Positions 15,401 to 22,650 of a stretch of DNA of 35,209 nucleotides are shown here, piece after piece (positions within the stretch are counted from its first letter, which is position 1; every line of letters begins with the position of its first letter). The position numbers were made by a program, and so were the translations under genes. Origin of the DNA: Pseudomonadota bacterium (GTDB lineage: Bacteria > Pseudomonadota > Alphaproteobacteria > Rhizobiales > Rhizobiaceae); assembly GCA_023451735.1 (NCBI GenBank), contig JAEXYH010000082.1, positions 1-35,209 on the forward strand, written 5' to 3'. The notes below the pieces were generated by a model. The model saw nothing but the letters and a program-made list of their open reading frames with translations. It was not told the origin of the DNA and did no database searches.

Positions 15401-15463
15401 TGTGTAGCCCCGTGTCCAGATGTGGTTTTGCGGGACCTGAACAGGATACGGGGTCCAAACGCT

Positions 15464-15488
15464 CTGCCCGCGATAGTCTCGCGGGCAG
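15464..15488 (-). terminator. Hairpin downstream of the BTLCP protease gene
   Basis: A perfect ten-base stem (CTGCCCGCGA / TCGCGGGCAG) with a five-base loop lies 32 bases after the protease stop codon. On the minus strand it is followed by AGCGTTTGG, a weak T tract, and on the plus strand by GGTTAATTTT. It is a fair intrinsic terminator candidate for the protease gene. Confidence 0.55.
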
Positions 15489-15519
15489 GGTTAATTTTCG
15501 GTAAATCGGAGATGGTGGC

Positions 15520-16131
15520 TTACTGGCTGACGCTGCCGACAGCGATGGCGCGGCCATCCTGAAGCTTGACCCAGCGCGACGGGTCAACGGTGTCCTGGCG
15601 CTTCAGGTAGGTGTATTCCGTGTCCATCCAGGGGAGAACCTTGTTGCGCATGTTGTCGAGGACGTAGTCGCCGCGATCGGTGCGGACGGTCAGCACCGCA
15701 TGACCTTCGCCATTCGGCTGCAGCACGACGGTAATCAGCAGGCTGGACGCATCGAAACCCTTCTGCATCAGCATCTTGCGCTTCAGCAGAACAAAATCCT
15801 CGCAGTCGCCGGCGGTCGTCGGATAGGTCCAGTATTCCTCTACGCCGTAGAGTTCCTGATCGGTCATCGGGGTGATTTCGGTATTGACCGTGTAGTTGAC
15901 GTCCAGCAGCGTGCGCCACTTGTCTTCCGTCAGGACCTCGGGCCCGGCATCGCCCTTGAGCGGCTTGCATTCGCTCGCATAGTTCTTGCAGAACTCGTAA
16001 TGGCCGATCGGCGGGCTGGCCTTGCCGATGACGCGCATGGCTCCGGTCGGCATTGCGAGCGACGGCATGGCGGCTGCAATGACAATGGTGGCGGTCAGGA
16101 ATACCTGTGCAAGTCTTTTCGGAAGCGTCAT
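15520..16131 (-). CDS. Transglutaminase-like cysteine peptidase (BTLCP/DUF920 family)
   Basis: The 203-residue exported protein belongs to the bacterial transglutaminase-like cysteine proteinases. A signal peptide ends near SLAMPTG (about residue 28). The catalytic triad is in place: Cys110 (TAGDCEDFVLLK), His144 (GEGHAVLTV) and Asp159 (DYVLDN). In other bacteria the LapG members of this family cut a surface adhesin under c-di-GMP control. No LapD or adhesin gene is nearby, so that role is not shown. I start at the ATG at 16129-16131 because GGGGAG lies upstream and the signal peptide starts there; a longer form from 16188 adds 19 unlikely residues. A double-PilZ gene lies upstream after a long gap. 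Confidence 0.92.
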   Translation of the reverse strand: MTLPKRLAQVFLTATIVIAAAMPSLAMPTGAMRVIGKASPPIGHYEFCKNYASECKPLKGDAGPEVLTEDKWRTLLDVNYTVNTEITPMTDQELYGVEEYWTYPTTAGDCEDFVLLKRKMLMQKGFDASSLLITVVLQPNGEGHAVLTVRTDRGDYVLDNMRNKVLPWMDTEYTYLKRQDTVDPSRWVKLQDGRAIAVGSVSQ

Positions 16132-16620
16132 TTTTCTGTCTCCCCGTGGTTGAGGGGACAGTGCCGGAAAGCCTTTGAGTGAACGCAAAATAGCGTCGTA
16201 AAATCAAATGCTTATTCTAATCGAAATCGACGAAAAACTGAATAAAACACGCGCAGTATTTGAATAAAAGGCAACGAGAATTTTCGACAAATTTAGCTAA
16301 AATTCGAGCCAAATCCGACGTATTCAGCGGTAACTGATTGAATATGCGGAATTTCTTTCGGTGTGTGCCTGCATCTTCCAGGCGGGAGTCGCGTGCTTGC
16401 TCGCTTCATAAAACGCCATGCCTGCAGCTCGATGCGGCGCGCAAGAAGCCAAAAACGATCTCCGGCCGGTCAAAATCGACCTCAAAAAAATCCCGAAAAG
16501 ATACATTTTTTTTTGAGGCTGGCCGATTTTCGGACGATTGGACGCAGAAAACCGCCCGTGCCGTGCCAATTTTGGACGCTAGAACGGGCGGCTGATCAGC
16601 TGAAGAATGGATTGAAAGGC
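16132..16620. other. 489-base gene-free stretch with inverted repeats
   Basis: Between two minus-strand genes there is no convincing coding sequence. The left part (16200-16330) is AT-rich and should hold the protease promoter. It includes an inverted pair GAATTTT/AAAATTC around 16280-16307. Farther right, CCTCAAAAAAA pairs with TTTTTTTGAGG across 16 or so bases (about 16480-16520), with related flanks containing AAAATCG. A third pair, CCGCCCGT/ACGGGCGG, lies at about 16552-16591. Short plus-strand frames here have no ribosome binding site. A small RNA is possible, but I cannot place its ends. Confidence 0.5.
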
Positions 16621-17232
16621 TTAGAGGAAATCTCTGAGGGCTTCGCGTGACTGGACCGAGGCGAACTCGATCGCGACGCCTTCCATGAAATGGCGGACGA
16701 CGCGGCCACGCATGTTTCCGAGCCGTACTGGCGTCCCGATGACCGGGCGGACTTCGATATCAACGGCGGCGCCGGACAGGGAAAGGTCCATCAGGCGGCA
16801 TGTGTAGCGGCTGCCGTCGTCGAGTGTGAGTTCGGTGAGCGTGTTGCGCGGTGTCAGGCGGTCGTGGCGACGGTCTTCCGGCAGGCCCAGTTCGTGCTTG
16901 TTGGCGATCCAGGTCAGCTGCGCCGCCAGTTTCTCGCGTTTGCGCTCGGTCGCATTGACCGACATGACGAAGCCGTCATTGGACAGGCTCAGCACATTGC
17001 CTTCAAGGCGTCCCAAGTGATCGAGATAGGCAATGACCCGCTCATTCAGGCGCGGCTGTCCAACGCAGATGAAGCTGACGTCGCCAGGCGACATGTCGAC
17101 GACCGCGCAGGGATATTCCTCGTGGTTGGCCAGCATCAACCTTCCTTCGACATTGACCGTGACGCGCTGAAACGAACGCTGGGCAGCGATCGTGTGCGTC
17201 GGTTGGGTCTGTGCCGGTTGAAAGGAAAACAT
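16621..17232 (-). CDS. Double PilZ domain protein
   Basis: The 203-residue protein holds two PilZ domains, which bind the second messenger c-di-GMP through RxxxR and DxSxxG. The second domain is complete: Arg125-LTP-Arg129 and Asp149-LSLS-Gly154. The first has Arg19-SFQ-Arg23 but ends DMSPGD (46-51), with Asp where the motif has Gly, so its binding may be weaker or lost. No membrane segment or effector domain is attached, so it should act by protein contact in the cytoplasm. Similar tandem PilZ proteins are common in rhizobia. It lies 82 bases downstream of the PAS-type gene on the same strand and may be expressed with it. Confidence 0.88.
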   Translation of the reverse strand: MFSFQPAQTQPTHTIAAQRSFQRVTVNVEGRLMLANHEEYPCAVVDMSPGDVSFICVGQPRLNERVIAYLDHLGRLEGNVLSLSNDGFVMSVNATERKREKLAAQLTWIANKHELGLPEDRRHDRLTPRNTLTELTLDDGSRYTCRLMDLSLSGAAVDIEVRPVIGTPVRLGNMRGRVVRHFMEGVAIEFASVQSREALRDFL

Positions 17233-17313
17233 GTCTGTATGGTTTGCTCTGAGCTGCTACTTAATCAGAGATAACATTAGGCAGTTAACAGATGGTTGTC
17301 CTGATGCCTGGCA

Positions 17314-17907
17314 CTACCGCCCGGGTTGGGCTGATCGGTGGCCGACAAGTCGTCGGAAGAAGGTGACCGGCATGGCCGTGGAGATGTGACTGTCGGCGCT
17401 GATCGTCGGTCGTGTCCCGTCCGGGGTGACGAATCCCCAGTTTTCGAATGCCAGGCCGCGTATCGGCAAGGCGGTGAAGGGAAGCGGGGTTTCGCGCGGC
17501 ACGAGCGCGCCGAGCACGCGGTCGCTGCGGTATCCATGCGAGCGCATCGGCATCAGAAGCAGATCATGGGCATAATTCTGCTCGTCGTGACTAAGGCGGA
17601 TATCCAGCAGTGCAGGCCGCTCATAGAACAGCACATGGTTCAGGATGGCGATCTGAGTGTCGTCTTTTGCTCCGAGCCACATGGATGCGTAACCGAGGCC
17701 GCGAAGTTCGCGGTCGAAGAGTTCACATATCCGTGTACCCGCAAGTGCGAAGGTCGGATTGTCTGCTATGGTCGCATTGACGATGAACAGATGTGGCAGG
17801 AAACGGCGCAAAGCGGACGGATCGATCTCGGAACGCAAGGGGGCTGGCCGGCTGCCTCGTAAGCCATTCCAGTAGTTAAAGATTTCTTGTGTTGCCGTAT
17901 TTCGCAT
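17314..17907 (-). CDS. PAS domain protein (PAS_5 type)
   Basis: The 197-residue protein fits the PAS_5 family, widespread in Alphaproteobacteria. It has the typical opening (IFNYWNGLRGSRPAPLRSEIDPSALRRFLPHLFIV). The PAS core follows, with FALAGTRICELFDRELRGLGY and the later YAHDLLLMPMRSHGYRSDRVLGAL. No kinase, cyclase or DNA-binding domain is attached, so it is either a free-standing sensor or a partner of another protein. Its ligand is unknown. The ATG at 17905-17907 lacks a strong ribosome binding site. It is followed by the double PilZ gene, which suggests, without proving, a link to c-di-GMP signalling. Confidence 0.85.
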   Translation of the reverse strand: MRNTATQEIFNYWNGLRGSRPAPLRSEIDPSALRRFLPHLFIVNATIADNPTFALAGTRICELFDRELRGLGYASMWLGAKDDTQIAILNHVLFYERPALLDIRLSHDEQNYAHDLLLMPMRSHGYRSDRVLGALVPRETPLPFTALPIRGLAFENWGFVTPDGTRPTISADSHISTAMPVTFFRRLVGHRSAQPGR

Positions 17908-18018
17908 GCGTCATTCCCGTCCGATAATGATCCAGATTACCCCTTGGATAGGTGTGGATGGGCTTTACCCAGCGAAAACCGTGCCAGTTGCCGGGATGTG
18001 CGGGGCGCAAGTGTGCAT

Positions 18019-18043
18019 CAGGCAGCGTGAAGGACGCTGCCTG
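18019..18043 (+). other. Orphan perfect hairpin upstream of the rhomboid gene
   Basis: A perfect ten-base inverted repeat (CAGGCAGCGT / ACGCTGCCTG) with a GAAGG loop sits in the 202-base gap between the divergent PAS and rhomboid genes. A short CTTTTC follows on the plus strand. No gene ends here, so it may end a small RNA or lie in the rhomboid leader. Confidence 0.5.
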
Positions 18044-18109
18044 CATGGCTTTTCAATGCCTTATGGCTGCTGTATGGCTGATTTACTGCTGATGACGGAA
18101 GGATAGGCC

Positions 18110-18856
18110 ATGGACGAGAGGCCCGACATGGCCCCCGATAACGAGGCGTTTTCAGATGACGGAAAACGCGAAAGGCAACCCGTCTTCAATATGCCGGGCA
18201 TTCTTCTTGCCAGCATGGCCCTGCTGGCGGTGCTTTATATCGTCCAGGAATATCTGCTGGATGGGAATGCGCGCGCAGAATTCATCGTGACGCTGGCATT
18301 CACGCCGATCCGCTACATCTTTCCGCTGTCCGAGCAGGGGTATGAATGGCTCTGGACGCCGGTCACCTATTCGCTGCTGCATGGAAGCGTCGAACATATC
18401 GCCTTCAACGCATTGTGGCTTGCCGCTTTCGGGACGCCGGTGGTGCGGCGGATCGGGGCAATTCGCTACCTGATCTTCTGGGTCCTGTCGGCGGCCGCGT
18501 CGGCATTCTTTCATGCCGGGATCCACTGGGGTGAGGAAACGCTGCTGATCGGTGCTTCCGGTGTGGTTTCGGCGCTGATGGGCGCGGCCTGCCGATTCGC
18601 ATTTCCCGATGGCGGCGGTTACGATCGCACGCACGGTCATCTCTATCCGCGCCAGTCCATCCTCGGTGCATTTTCGAACCGGACCGTTGTGATCTTCACC
18701 GCCATGTGGTTCCTCGGAAATATACTCGTCGCCGTTGGTCTGCCGCTGATCGGCAGCAATGCGGGAGATATTGCCTGGGACGCCCATATTGGCGGTTTTC
18801 TTTTCGGTTTCCTGCTTTTCGGCCTGTTTGATCCCATTCGCTACCGGGAGGTGTAG
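18110..18856 (+). CDS. Rhomboid family intramembrane serine protease
   Basis: The 248-residue membrane protein has about six helices and cuts other membrane proteins within the bilayer. The active site is complete: Ser150 in LLIGASGVVSALMGA and His226 in DAHIGGFLFGFLLFG. The conserved loop motif HGSVEHIAFNALWL (residues 91-104) is also present. The first 28 residues are charged and cytoplasmic. The ATG at 18110 follows GGAAGGAT at good spacing; an ATG six codons later is less likely. A DPIR tail ends the protein. The substrate is unknown. A hairpin in the upstream gap and another after the stop frame the gene as a single unit. Confidence 0.93.
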   Translation: MDERPDMAPDNEAFSDDGKRERQPVFNMPGILLASMALLAVLYIVQEYLLDGNARAEFIVTLAFTPIRYIFPLSEQGYEWLWTPVTYSLLHGSVEHIAFNALWLAAFGTPVVRRIGAIRYLIFWVLSAAASAFFHAGIHWGEETLLIGASGVVSALMGAACRFAFPDGGGYDRTHGHLYPRQSILGAFSNRTVVIFTAMWFLGNILVAVGLPLIGSNAGDIAWDAHIGGFLFGFLLFGLFDPIRYREV

Positions 18857-18913
18857 AAGCGCCCGCTTGAACTCGCCCTGGGGCCGATCTACAATTCCAG
18901 ATGTATGAAAGAA

Positions 18914-18948
18914 GTGCCGGATGTCTCGGAGGAGGAGAGGTCCGGCAC
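18914..18948 (+). terminator. Probable terminator of the rhomboid gene
   Basis: An eight-base stem, GTGCCGGA/TCCGGCAC, with a 19-base loop lies 58 bases past the rhomboid stop and is followed by GTTTGTTGG. The loop is long and the T tract weak, so termination may be partial. Confidence 0.4.
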
Positions 18949-18982
18949 GTTTGTTGGCCATGTGGATTTGTAAGGAGAAGGC

Positions 18983-19417
18983 ATGTCGACTACCGTTAAG
19001 ATGATGCTCGATGCCAAGGGACGCGAAGTGCAGACGGTCGAACCGGACCGTAAACTGCTGGACGTCGCGGCGGTCCTGAATGAGAGGAAGATCGGCGCCG
19101 TGATTGTGGCTGGTCTGGAGGGACGTATCGCCGGCATCTTTACCGAACGTGACCTCGTCAGAACGATTGCGACCCACGGCATAACCTCTCTGGAAAAGCC
19201 GGTTCAGGCGATGATGACGACAGACGTGACCCGCTGTCATGAGGAGCAGACGGTGGAAGAGGTCATGGAAATGATGACCGCCGGCCGGTTCCGTCACGTG
19301 CCTGTCGAAACCGATGGCAAGCTTGCCGGAATCATCTCGATCGGCGACGTGGTCAAGGCGCGTATGCGCGAGGTCGAACTCGAGGCCGAGCAGATGAAGG
19401 CCTATATCGCCAGCTGA
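18983..19417 (+). CDS. CBS domain pair protein
   Basis: The 144-residue protein consists of two CBS domains and little else. The first is at about residues 10-65 (LLDVAAVLNERKIGAVIV and GIFTERDLVRTIATHG). The second is at about 75-130 (TVEEVMEMMTAGRFRHVPV and GIISIGDVVKARM). Paired CBS domains bind adenine nucleotides such as AMP, ATP or S-adenosylmethionine and report energy state to a partner. No catalytic domain is attached. The ATG at 18983 follows AAGGAGAAGG, a very strong ribosome binding site, so it is probably well expressed. It is a single gene between the rhomboid gene and a convergent patatin gene. Confidence 0.92.
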   Translation: MSTTVKMMLDAKGREVQTVEPDRKLLDVAAVLNERKIGAVIVAGLEGRIAGIFTERDLVRTIATHGITSLEKPVQAMMTTDVTRCHEEQTVEEVMEMMTAGRFRHVPVETDGKLAGIISIGDVVKARMREVELEAEQMKAYIAS

Positions 19418-19459
19418 TCGCGGGTCGCCCACGTTTCGGATGGAGAAACGACAAATGCC

Positions 19460-19479
19460 TCGCCCGCATCAGCGGGCGA
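19460..19479. terminator. Shared hairpin between converging CBS and patatin genes
   Basis: The stem TCGCCCGC/GCGGGCGA with an ATCA loop overlaps the patatin stop codon at 19469-19471 and lies 43 bases after the CBS gene. It could end transcripts from both sides, although neither side has a clear T run. Confidence 0.4.
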
Positions 19480-20422
19480 ATACTTCCTGCATGCGCTTCA
19501 AGGCCCCGATCTGCGCCATTGTTTCCTCATATCCCCGCTCGATCGCTTCGCCGGCACGATGGAATTCGGAGAGTCCGATATCGGCGAGCCGCGGATGCAG
19601 CGCCAGATCCGGAGGATCGCCTGCAAGGCGGGCGCGGGAAATACGTTCCTGGATGATGTTGAAGGCCTGCACCATCGTGCCGGTCATGCTCACCTTCGCT
19701 TCGTCTGATCGTTCCCGGATCACTTCGTCGAATGTCTGGACGCTCGCATTGTGCTTGACCACGGCCGAACGGCCAAAAATCTCGTAGTTCAGGTTTACGG
19801 CAACAACAAGCGGCTGTTCGTAGGCGCGGCAGACCGATGTCGGTACCGGATTGACAAGCGCGCCGTCGACAAGCGTGCGGTTGTTGCATTTCACCGGTTC
19901 GAAAATGCCGGGCAGGGCATAGGACGCACGCAGGCCGGTAATCAGCGATCCGCTTGAAATCCAGATCTCGTGGCCGGTCAGGAGTTCGGTCGCAACCGCA
20001 ACGAAGGGGCGGTCGAGATCTTCGATCGCAAGCCCCTCGATATGTTCCTGCATGCGCTTGGTCAGCCGCATGCCGCCGAGCAACCCGCCGCCACCGATGG
20101 TAAGATCCAGAAGTGCAGCGATGCGGCGCATCGTGAGGGAACGGGCGAAAGCTTCCAGTTCGTCCAGTTTGCCCGAGAGGTAGCAGCCGCCGACGAGTGC
20201 ACCGATCGACGTGCCGGCGATCATGCCGACTTCGATGCCGGCCTCGTCCAATGCCCGCAAGACGCCGATATGAGCCCAGCCACGGGCAGCGCCACCACCG
20301 AGGGCAAGCGCCAGTTTGGCTTTCGGAGGAGGTGTGACCACGACCGGCGGCGTTGGCTGTTCGGCTCGCGAAATGCCGGCATCCGGTGATGCGGCCTGAC
20401 GGTTCCAACTCCAGTTCAGCAT
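19469..20422 (-). CDS. Patatin-like phospholipase family protein
   Basis: The 317-residue protein is a patatin-type lipid acyl hydrolase of the RssA/NTE branch. The oxyanion loop LGGGAARGWAHIG lies at residues 41-53. The nucleophile is Ser72 in GTSIG and the dyad Asp is Asp186 in VDGALVNPVP. An unstructured Pro-rich start (residues 10-35) precedes the domain. It probably cuts phospholipids at the inner membrane, but the substrate is unknown. I start at the ATG at 20420-20422 because AGGAGG lies ten bases upstream; a reading from 20449 adds nine glycine- and serine-rich residues and overlaps that site. It lies downstream of hisI with a 108-base gap on the same strand. Confidence 0.92.
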   Translation of the reverse strand: MLNWSWNRQAASPDAGISRAEQPTPPVVVTPPPKAKLALALGGGAARGWAHIGVLRALDEAGIEVGMIAGTSIGALVGGCYLSGKLDELEAFARSLTMRRIAALLDLTIGGGGLLGGMRLTKRMQEHIEGLAIEDLDRPFVAVATELLTGHEIWISSGSLITGLRASYALPGIFEPVKCNNRTLVDGALVNPVPTSVCRAYEQPLVVAVNLNYEIFGRSAVVKHNASVQTFDEVIRERSDEAKVSMTGTMVQAFNIIQERISRARLAGDPPDLALHPRLADIGLSEFHRAGEAIERGYEETMAQIGALKRMQEVFAR

Positions 20423-20530
20423 TGATCCATACCCTCCTGAGCCGATCACTGCGTAATCGCTAATTAACGCATCGGATGGTTTCGAAAGCGTTTACTCTGG
20501 CGACAGCTGGATCGGAACGAGGCGGGTTAC

Positions 20531-20995
20531 CTATTCGGTCGGCTTGCTGGAATACACGGCTTCAGGATCAAAATGACGCGCATCATCCCTGATTTCAAGG
20601 ATGGTTCTATCGTCATCTTTTGTTACGGCACGATAAAAACACGAGCGACGACCGGTGTGGCAGGTCGCATCATGGCCTGCAACGGAGACCTTCAGCCAGA
20701 TCGCGTCCTGATCACAATCGGTACGAATTTCGTGCACGGTCTGGAGATTGCCGGAGGTCTCGCCCTTCTTCCAGAGCGATTTGCGGGAGCGGCTGTAGTA
20801 ATGGGCGATGCCGGTATCGACCGTCAGACGAAGCGCTTCGGCATTCATATGCGCGACCATCAGCAGTTCGCCGTCCTTTGCGTCCGTGACGACGGCGGTA
20901 ATCAGGCCATTGTCATCGAATCGCGGCGTGAAGAGGCCGGCGCCCTCCAGCTCGGCCTTGTCGGCGGAGGGCGCCGGGAATTGCGTGAATGTCAT
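20531..20995 (-). CDS. hisI: Phosphoribosyl-AMP cyclohydrolase HisI
   Basis: The 154-residue enzyme opens the adenine ring of phosphoribosyl-AMP, the third step of histidine synthesis. Family motifs are clear: HMNAEALRLT, HYYSRSRKSLWKKGETSGN, the zinc/magnesium segment DCDQDAIWLKV, and CHTGRRSCFYR. It is the monofunctional form without a fused HisE pyrophosphatase, as is usual in Alphaproteobacteria. The ATG at 20993-20995 lies five bases after the folE stop, so the two genes are almost certainly co-transcribed. Longer readings upstream of this ATG run through folE in another frame and are not real. Confidence 0.96.
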   Translation of the reverse strand: MTFTQFPAPSADKAELEGAGLFTPRFDDNGLITAVVTDAKDGELLMVAHMNAEALRLTVDTGIAHYYSRSRKSLWKKGETSGNLQTVHEIRTDCDQDAIWLKVSVAGHDATCHTGRRSCFYRAVTKDDDRTILEIRDDARHFDPEAVYSSKPTE

Positions 20996-21000
20996 GGCAA

Positions 21001-21639
21001 TCACCTGTTGCGGGCGAGCGTGAAGAAGCGTGCCTGCTCGGTCGCGTTGGTCTTGAACTCGCCGGTGAATGTGGTGGTCAGCGTCCGCGAGCCCTGCTTC
21101 TGCACACCGCGCATTTCCATGCACATATGTTCCGCCTCGATCAGCACGGCAACGCCGCGCGGCTTCAGCGTGTCCTGGATCGCGTTGGCGATCTGTGCCG
21201 TCATGTTTTCCTGCGTCTGCAGCCGGCGGCCGAAAATTTCGATGACACGTGCAATCTTCGACAGGCCGAGAACCGGGCCGTTCGGCAGATAGGCGACCGT
21301 CGCCATACCCTTGATCGGCAGCATGTGGTGTTCGCAATGGGAAAAGAAGGGGATGTCACGGACCAGCACGATGTCGTCGAAACCCGACATTTCCTCGAAG
21401 GTGCGGCCGAGCACTTCCTGGTATGACTGGTCGTAGCCGGCAAACAGTTCGCGATATGCCTTGGCAACACGCGTCGGTGTGTCGAGCAGGCCTTCGCGCG
21501 TCGGGTCATCGCCTGCCCAGCGCAACAGAGTGCGCACGGCCTCTTCGGCCTCCTGCTGGGTAGGACGGGCAGCCGTCTGGCCGGTGTCCTTTACCTGTTC
21601 CTGGCCCGAGGCCGGAAAATTCTTCACAATCGCATCCAT
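21001..21639 (-). CDS. folE: GTP cyclohydrolase I FolE
   Basis: The 212-residue enzyme converts GTP to dihydroneopterin triphosphate, the first step of folate synthesis. The zinc ligands are present in FFSHCEHHMLPIKG and EAEHMCMEMRG. The substrate-binding QENMTAQIANAI and QGSRTLTTTF segments are also typical. The type IA enzyme is homodecameric and cytoplasmic. The first 30 residues are variable. The ATG at 21637-21639 is preceded by CAGGAGAC, a good ribosome binding site. It heads an operon with hisI and perhaps the patatin gene. The 297-base gap upstream must hold its promoter and that of the divergent scaffold gene. Confidence 0.97.
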   Translation of the reverse strand: MDAIVKNFPASGQEQVKDTGQTAARPTQQEAEEAVRTLLRWAGDDPTREGLLDTPTRVAKAYRELFAGYDQSYQEVLGRTFEEMSGFDDIVLVRDIPFFSHCEHHMLPIKGMATVAYLPNGPVLGLSKIARVIEIFGRRLQTQENMTAQIANAIQDTLKPRGVAVLIEAEHMCMEMRGVQKQGSRTLTTTFTGEFKTNATEQARFFTLARNR

Positions 21640-21936
21640 CTATTGTCTCCTGATGCGGTTCAAGGCCGCATCCGACATACATTCGGGTGTGTCTTTACCA
21701 ATATTCCGGCGTCCCACATATGCGAGTTTGCGCCGCTCACCTGCGTTAAGGCCCGTATCTGATCGCTGACGGGTCTTTTGACAAGGTATTCTCTACCGCC
21801 AGCGACCAAATTTGGCAAAATCCTGTTTTATTGATCATCGGCTCAAGGCATCACATATAGTCAGAGGCAGGCTCATTCCATAGAGCCATTACGCGACGAT
21901 CCGTTCACCGGATCACGATGAAACGGACGCATCGCA
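21640..21936. other. Divergent intergenic region between folE and the Fe-S scaffold gene
   Basis: This gap holds the promoters of two divergent genes. I see a ten-base palindrome, CCAAATTTGG, at 21806-21815, and a small hairpin, GATCCG/CGGATC, at about 21899-21915. A nine-codon reading frame (MKRTHRNG plus stop) starts at 21918 and its stop overlaps the scaffold gene start. No known riboswitch is evident. Confidence 0.45.
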
Positions 21937-22383
21937 ATGGATGACATCTATAACAACAAGATCCTGGAGTTCGCCGGCAATATCACCCGTGCCGGTGCGA
22001 TGGCCGATGCGGATGCGACGTCGGAGAAGCTTTCGAAACTGTGCGGCTCGAAGGTGCGTGTTTATTTGAAGCTGGACGGCAACGTGGTGACGGACTTTTC
22101 CCACGAGGTGCGGGCCTGCGCGCTCGGCCAGGCGTCGTCGGCAATCATGGCGCTCAATGTGGTCGGTGCGACCTCGGACGAACTGCGCCAGGCCCGTCTC
22201 GACATGCTGGCCATGCTGAAGGAGGGCGGCGAAGGCCCCGTCGGTCGATTCGAGGACATGCGGTATCTGAAGCCGGTGAAGGACTACAAAGCCCGCCACG
22301 CCTCCACCATGCTGACTTTCGATGCCGTGGTGGACGCGCTCGACCAGATCGAGGCGAGTCAGACGGACAGGCTGGAGGCTTGA
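21937..22383 (+). CDS. NifU/SufU-like iron-sulfur cluster assembly scaffold protein
   Basis: The 148-residue protein resembles the IscU/SufU/NifU N-terminal domain, which holds a nascent Fe-S cluster or zinc and passes it on. Two of the three usual cysteines are present: Cys36 (KLCGSK) and Cys61 (RACALGQASSA). The third, expected in an RxxC motif, is replaced: RHAS at 120-123 has Ser123 at that position. The conserved LKLDGNVVTDFSHEVRACALGQAS block leaves little doubt about the family. The ribosome binding site is weak; a tiny reading frame overlaps the start and may couple translation. A palindromic repeat follows the stop, then yidD. Whether it still builds clusters is uncertain. Confidence 0.88.
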   Translation: MDDIYNNKILEFAGNITRAGAMADADATSEKLSKLCGSKVRVYLKLDGNVVTDFSHEVRACALGQASSAIMALNVVGATSDELRQARLDMLAMLKEGGEGPVGRFEDMRYLKPVKDYKARHASTMLTFDAVVDALDQIEASQTDRLEA

Positions 22384-22401
22384 GTTGAGCGCTGCGGCAA
22401 T

Positions 22402-22599
22402 CACCCCCCTTTGGCCTGCCGGCCACCCATCCCACAAGGGGGGAGATCAGCTGGGCGTGCGCGCTCGCTCCACCGCAAGCGACGCCGTTTGGCAGCAAGG
22501 TCGTTGCCAATATTCGCGAACTTGCCGTTGGGCGAGACCGGCGCGGCGAGTCGATCTCCCCCCTTGTGGGGGAGATGCCCGGCAAGGCAGAGGGGGGCG
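22402..22599. repeat. Intergenic palindromic repeat with 46-base inverted arms
   Basis: Left arm 22402-22447 and right arm 22554-22599 are inverted copies of each other with only scattered differences. Both carry the core CCCACAAGGGGGGAGAT and a C-rich outer edge. The 106 bases between them contain TTTGGCAGCAAGGTCGTTGC and GGCGAGACCGGCGCGGCGAG. Elements of this type, whose false translation contains LPHKGGDRLA, are scattered through Rhizobiales genomes between genes. The RNA would form a long hairpin between the scaffold gene and yidD. Short frames inside it are not genes. Confidence 0.85.
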
Positions 22600-22650
22600 G
22601 GCCGGCTCAAACGAGAGACGGAAAGCGGTCGCTCCCGCCATGTTTACCTG

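Noticed and set aside
16338..16595. 85-residue plus-strand frame in the gene-free stretch
   Set aside because: No ribosome binding site, and it runs through A and T homopolymers and inverted repeats; composition is not protein-like.
17906..18106. 66-residue plus-strand frame upstream of the rhomboid gene
   Set aside because: No ribosome binding site, overlaps the start of the divergent PAS gene, and contains the perfect hairpin; composition looks random.
18152..19432. 426-residue minus-strand frame spanning the rhomboid and CBS genes
   Set aside because: It crosses two well-supported genes and the terminator between them; composition is Arg/His/Gln-rich with no domain.
20453..20467. Possible CtrA site (TTAA-N7-TTAC) upstream of the patatin gene
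   Set aside because: It has one mismatch to TTAA-N7-TTAA, and such partial matches arise often by chance; no cell-cycle link is seen.
22401..22610. Small frame inside the palindromic repeat (LPHKGGDRLA type)
   Set aside because: This translation recurs wherever such repeats occur in Rhizobiales and reflects the repeat, not a gene.
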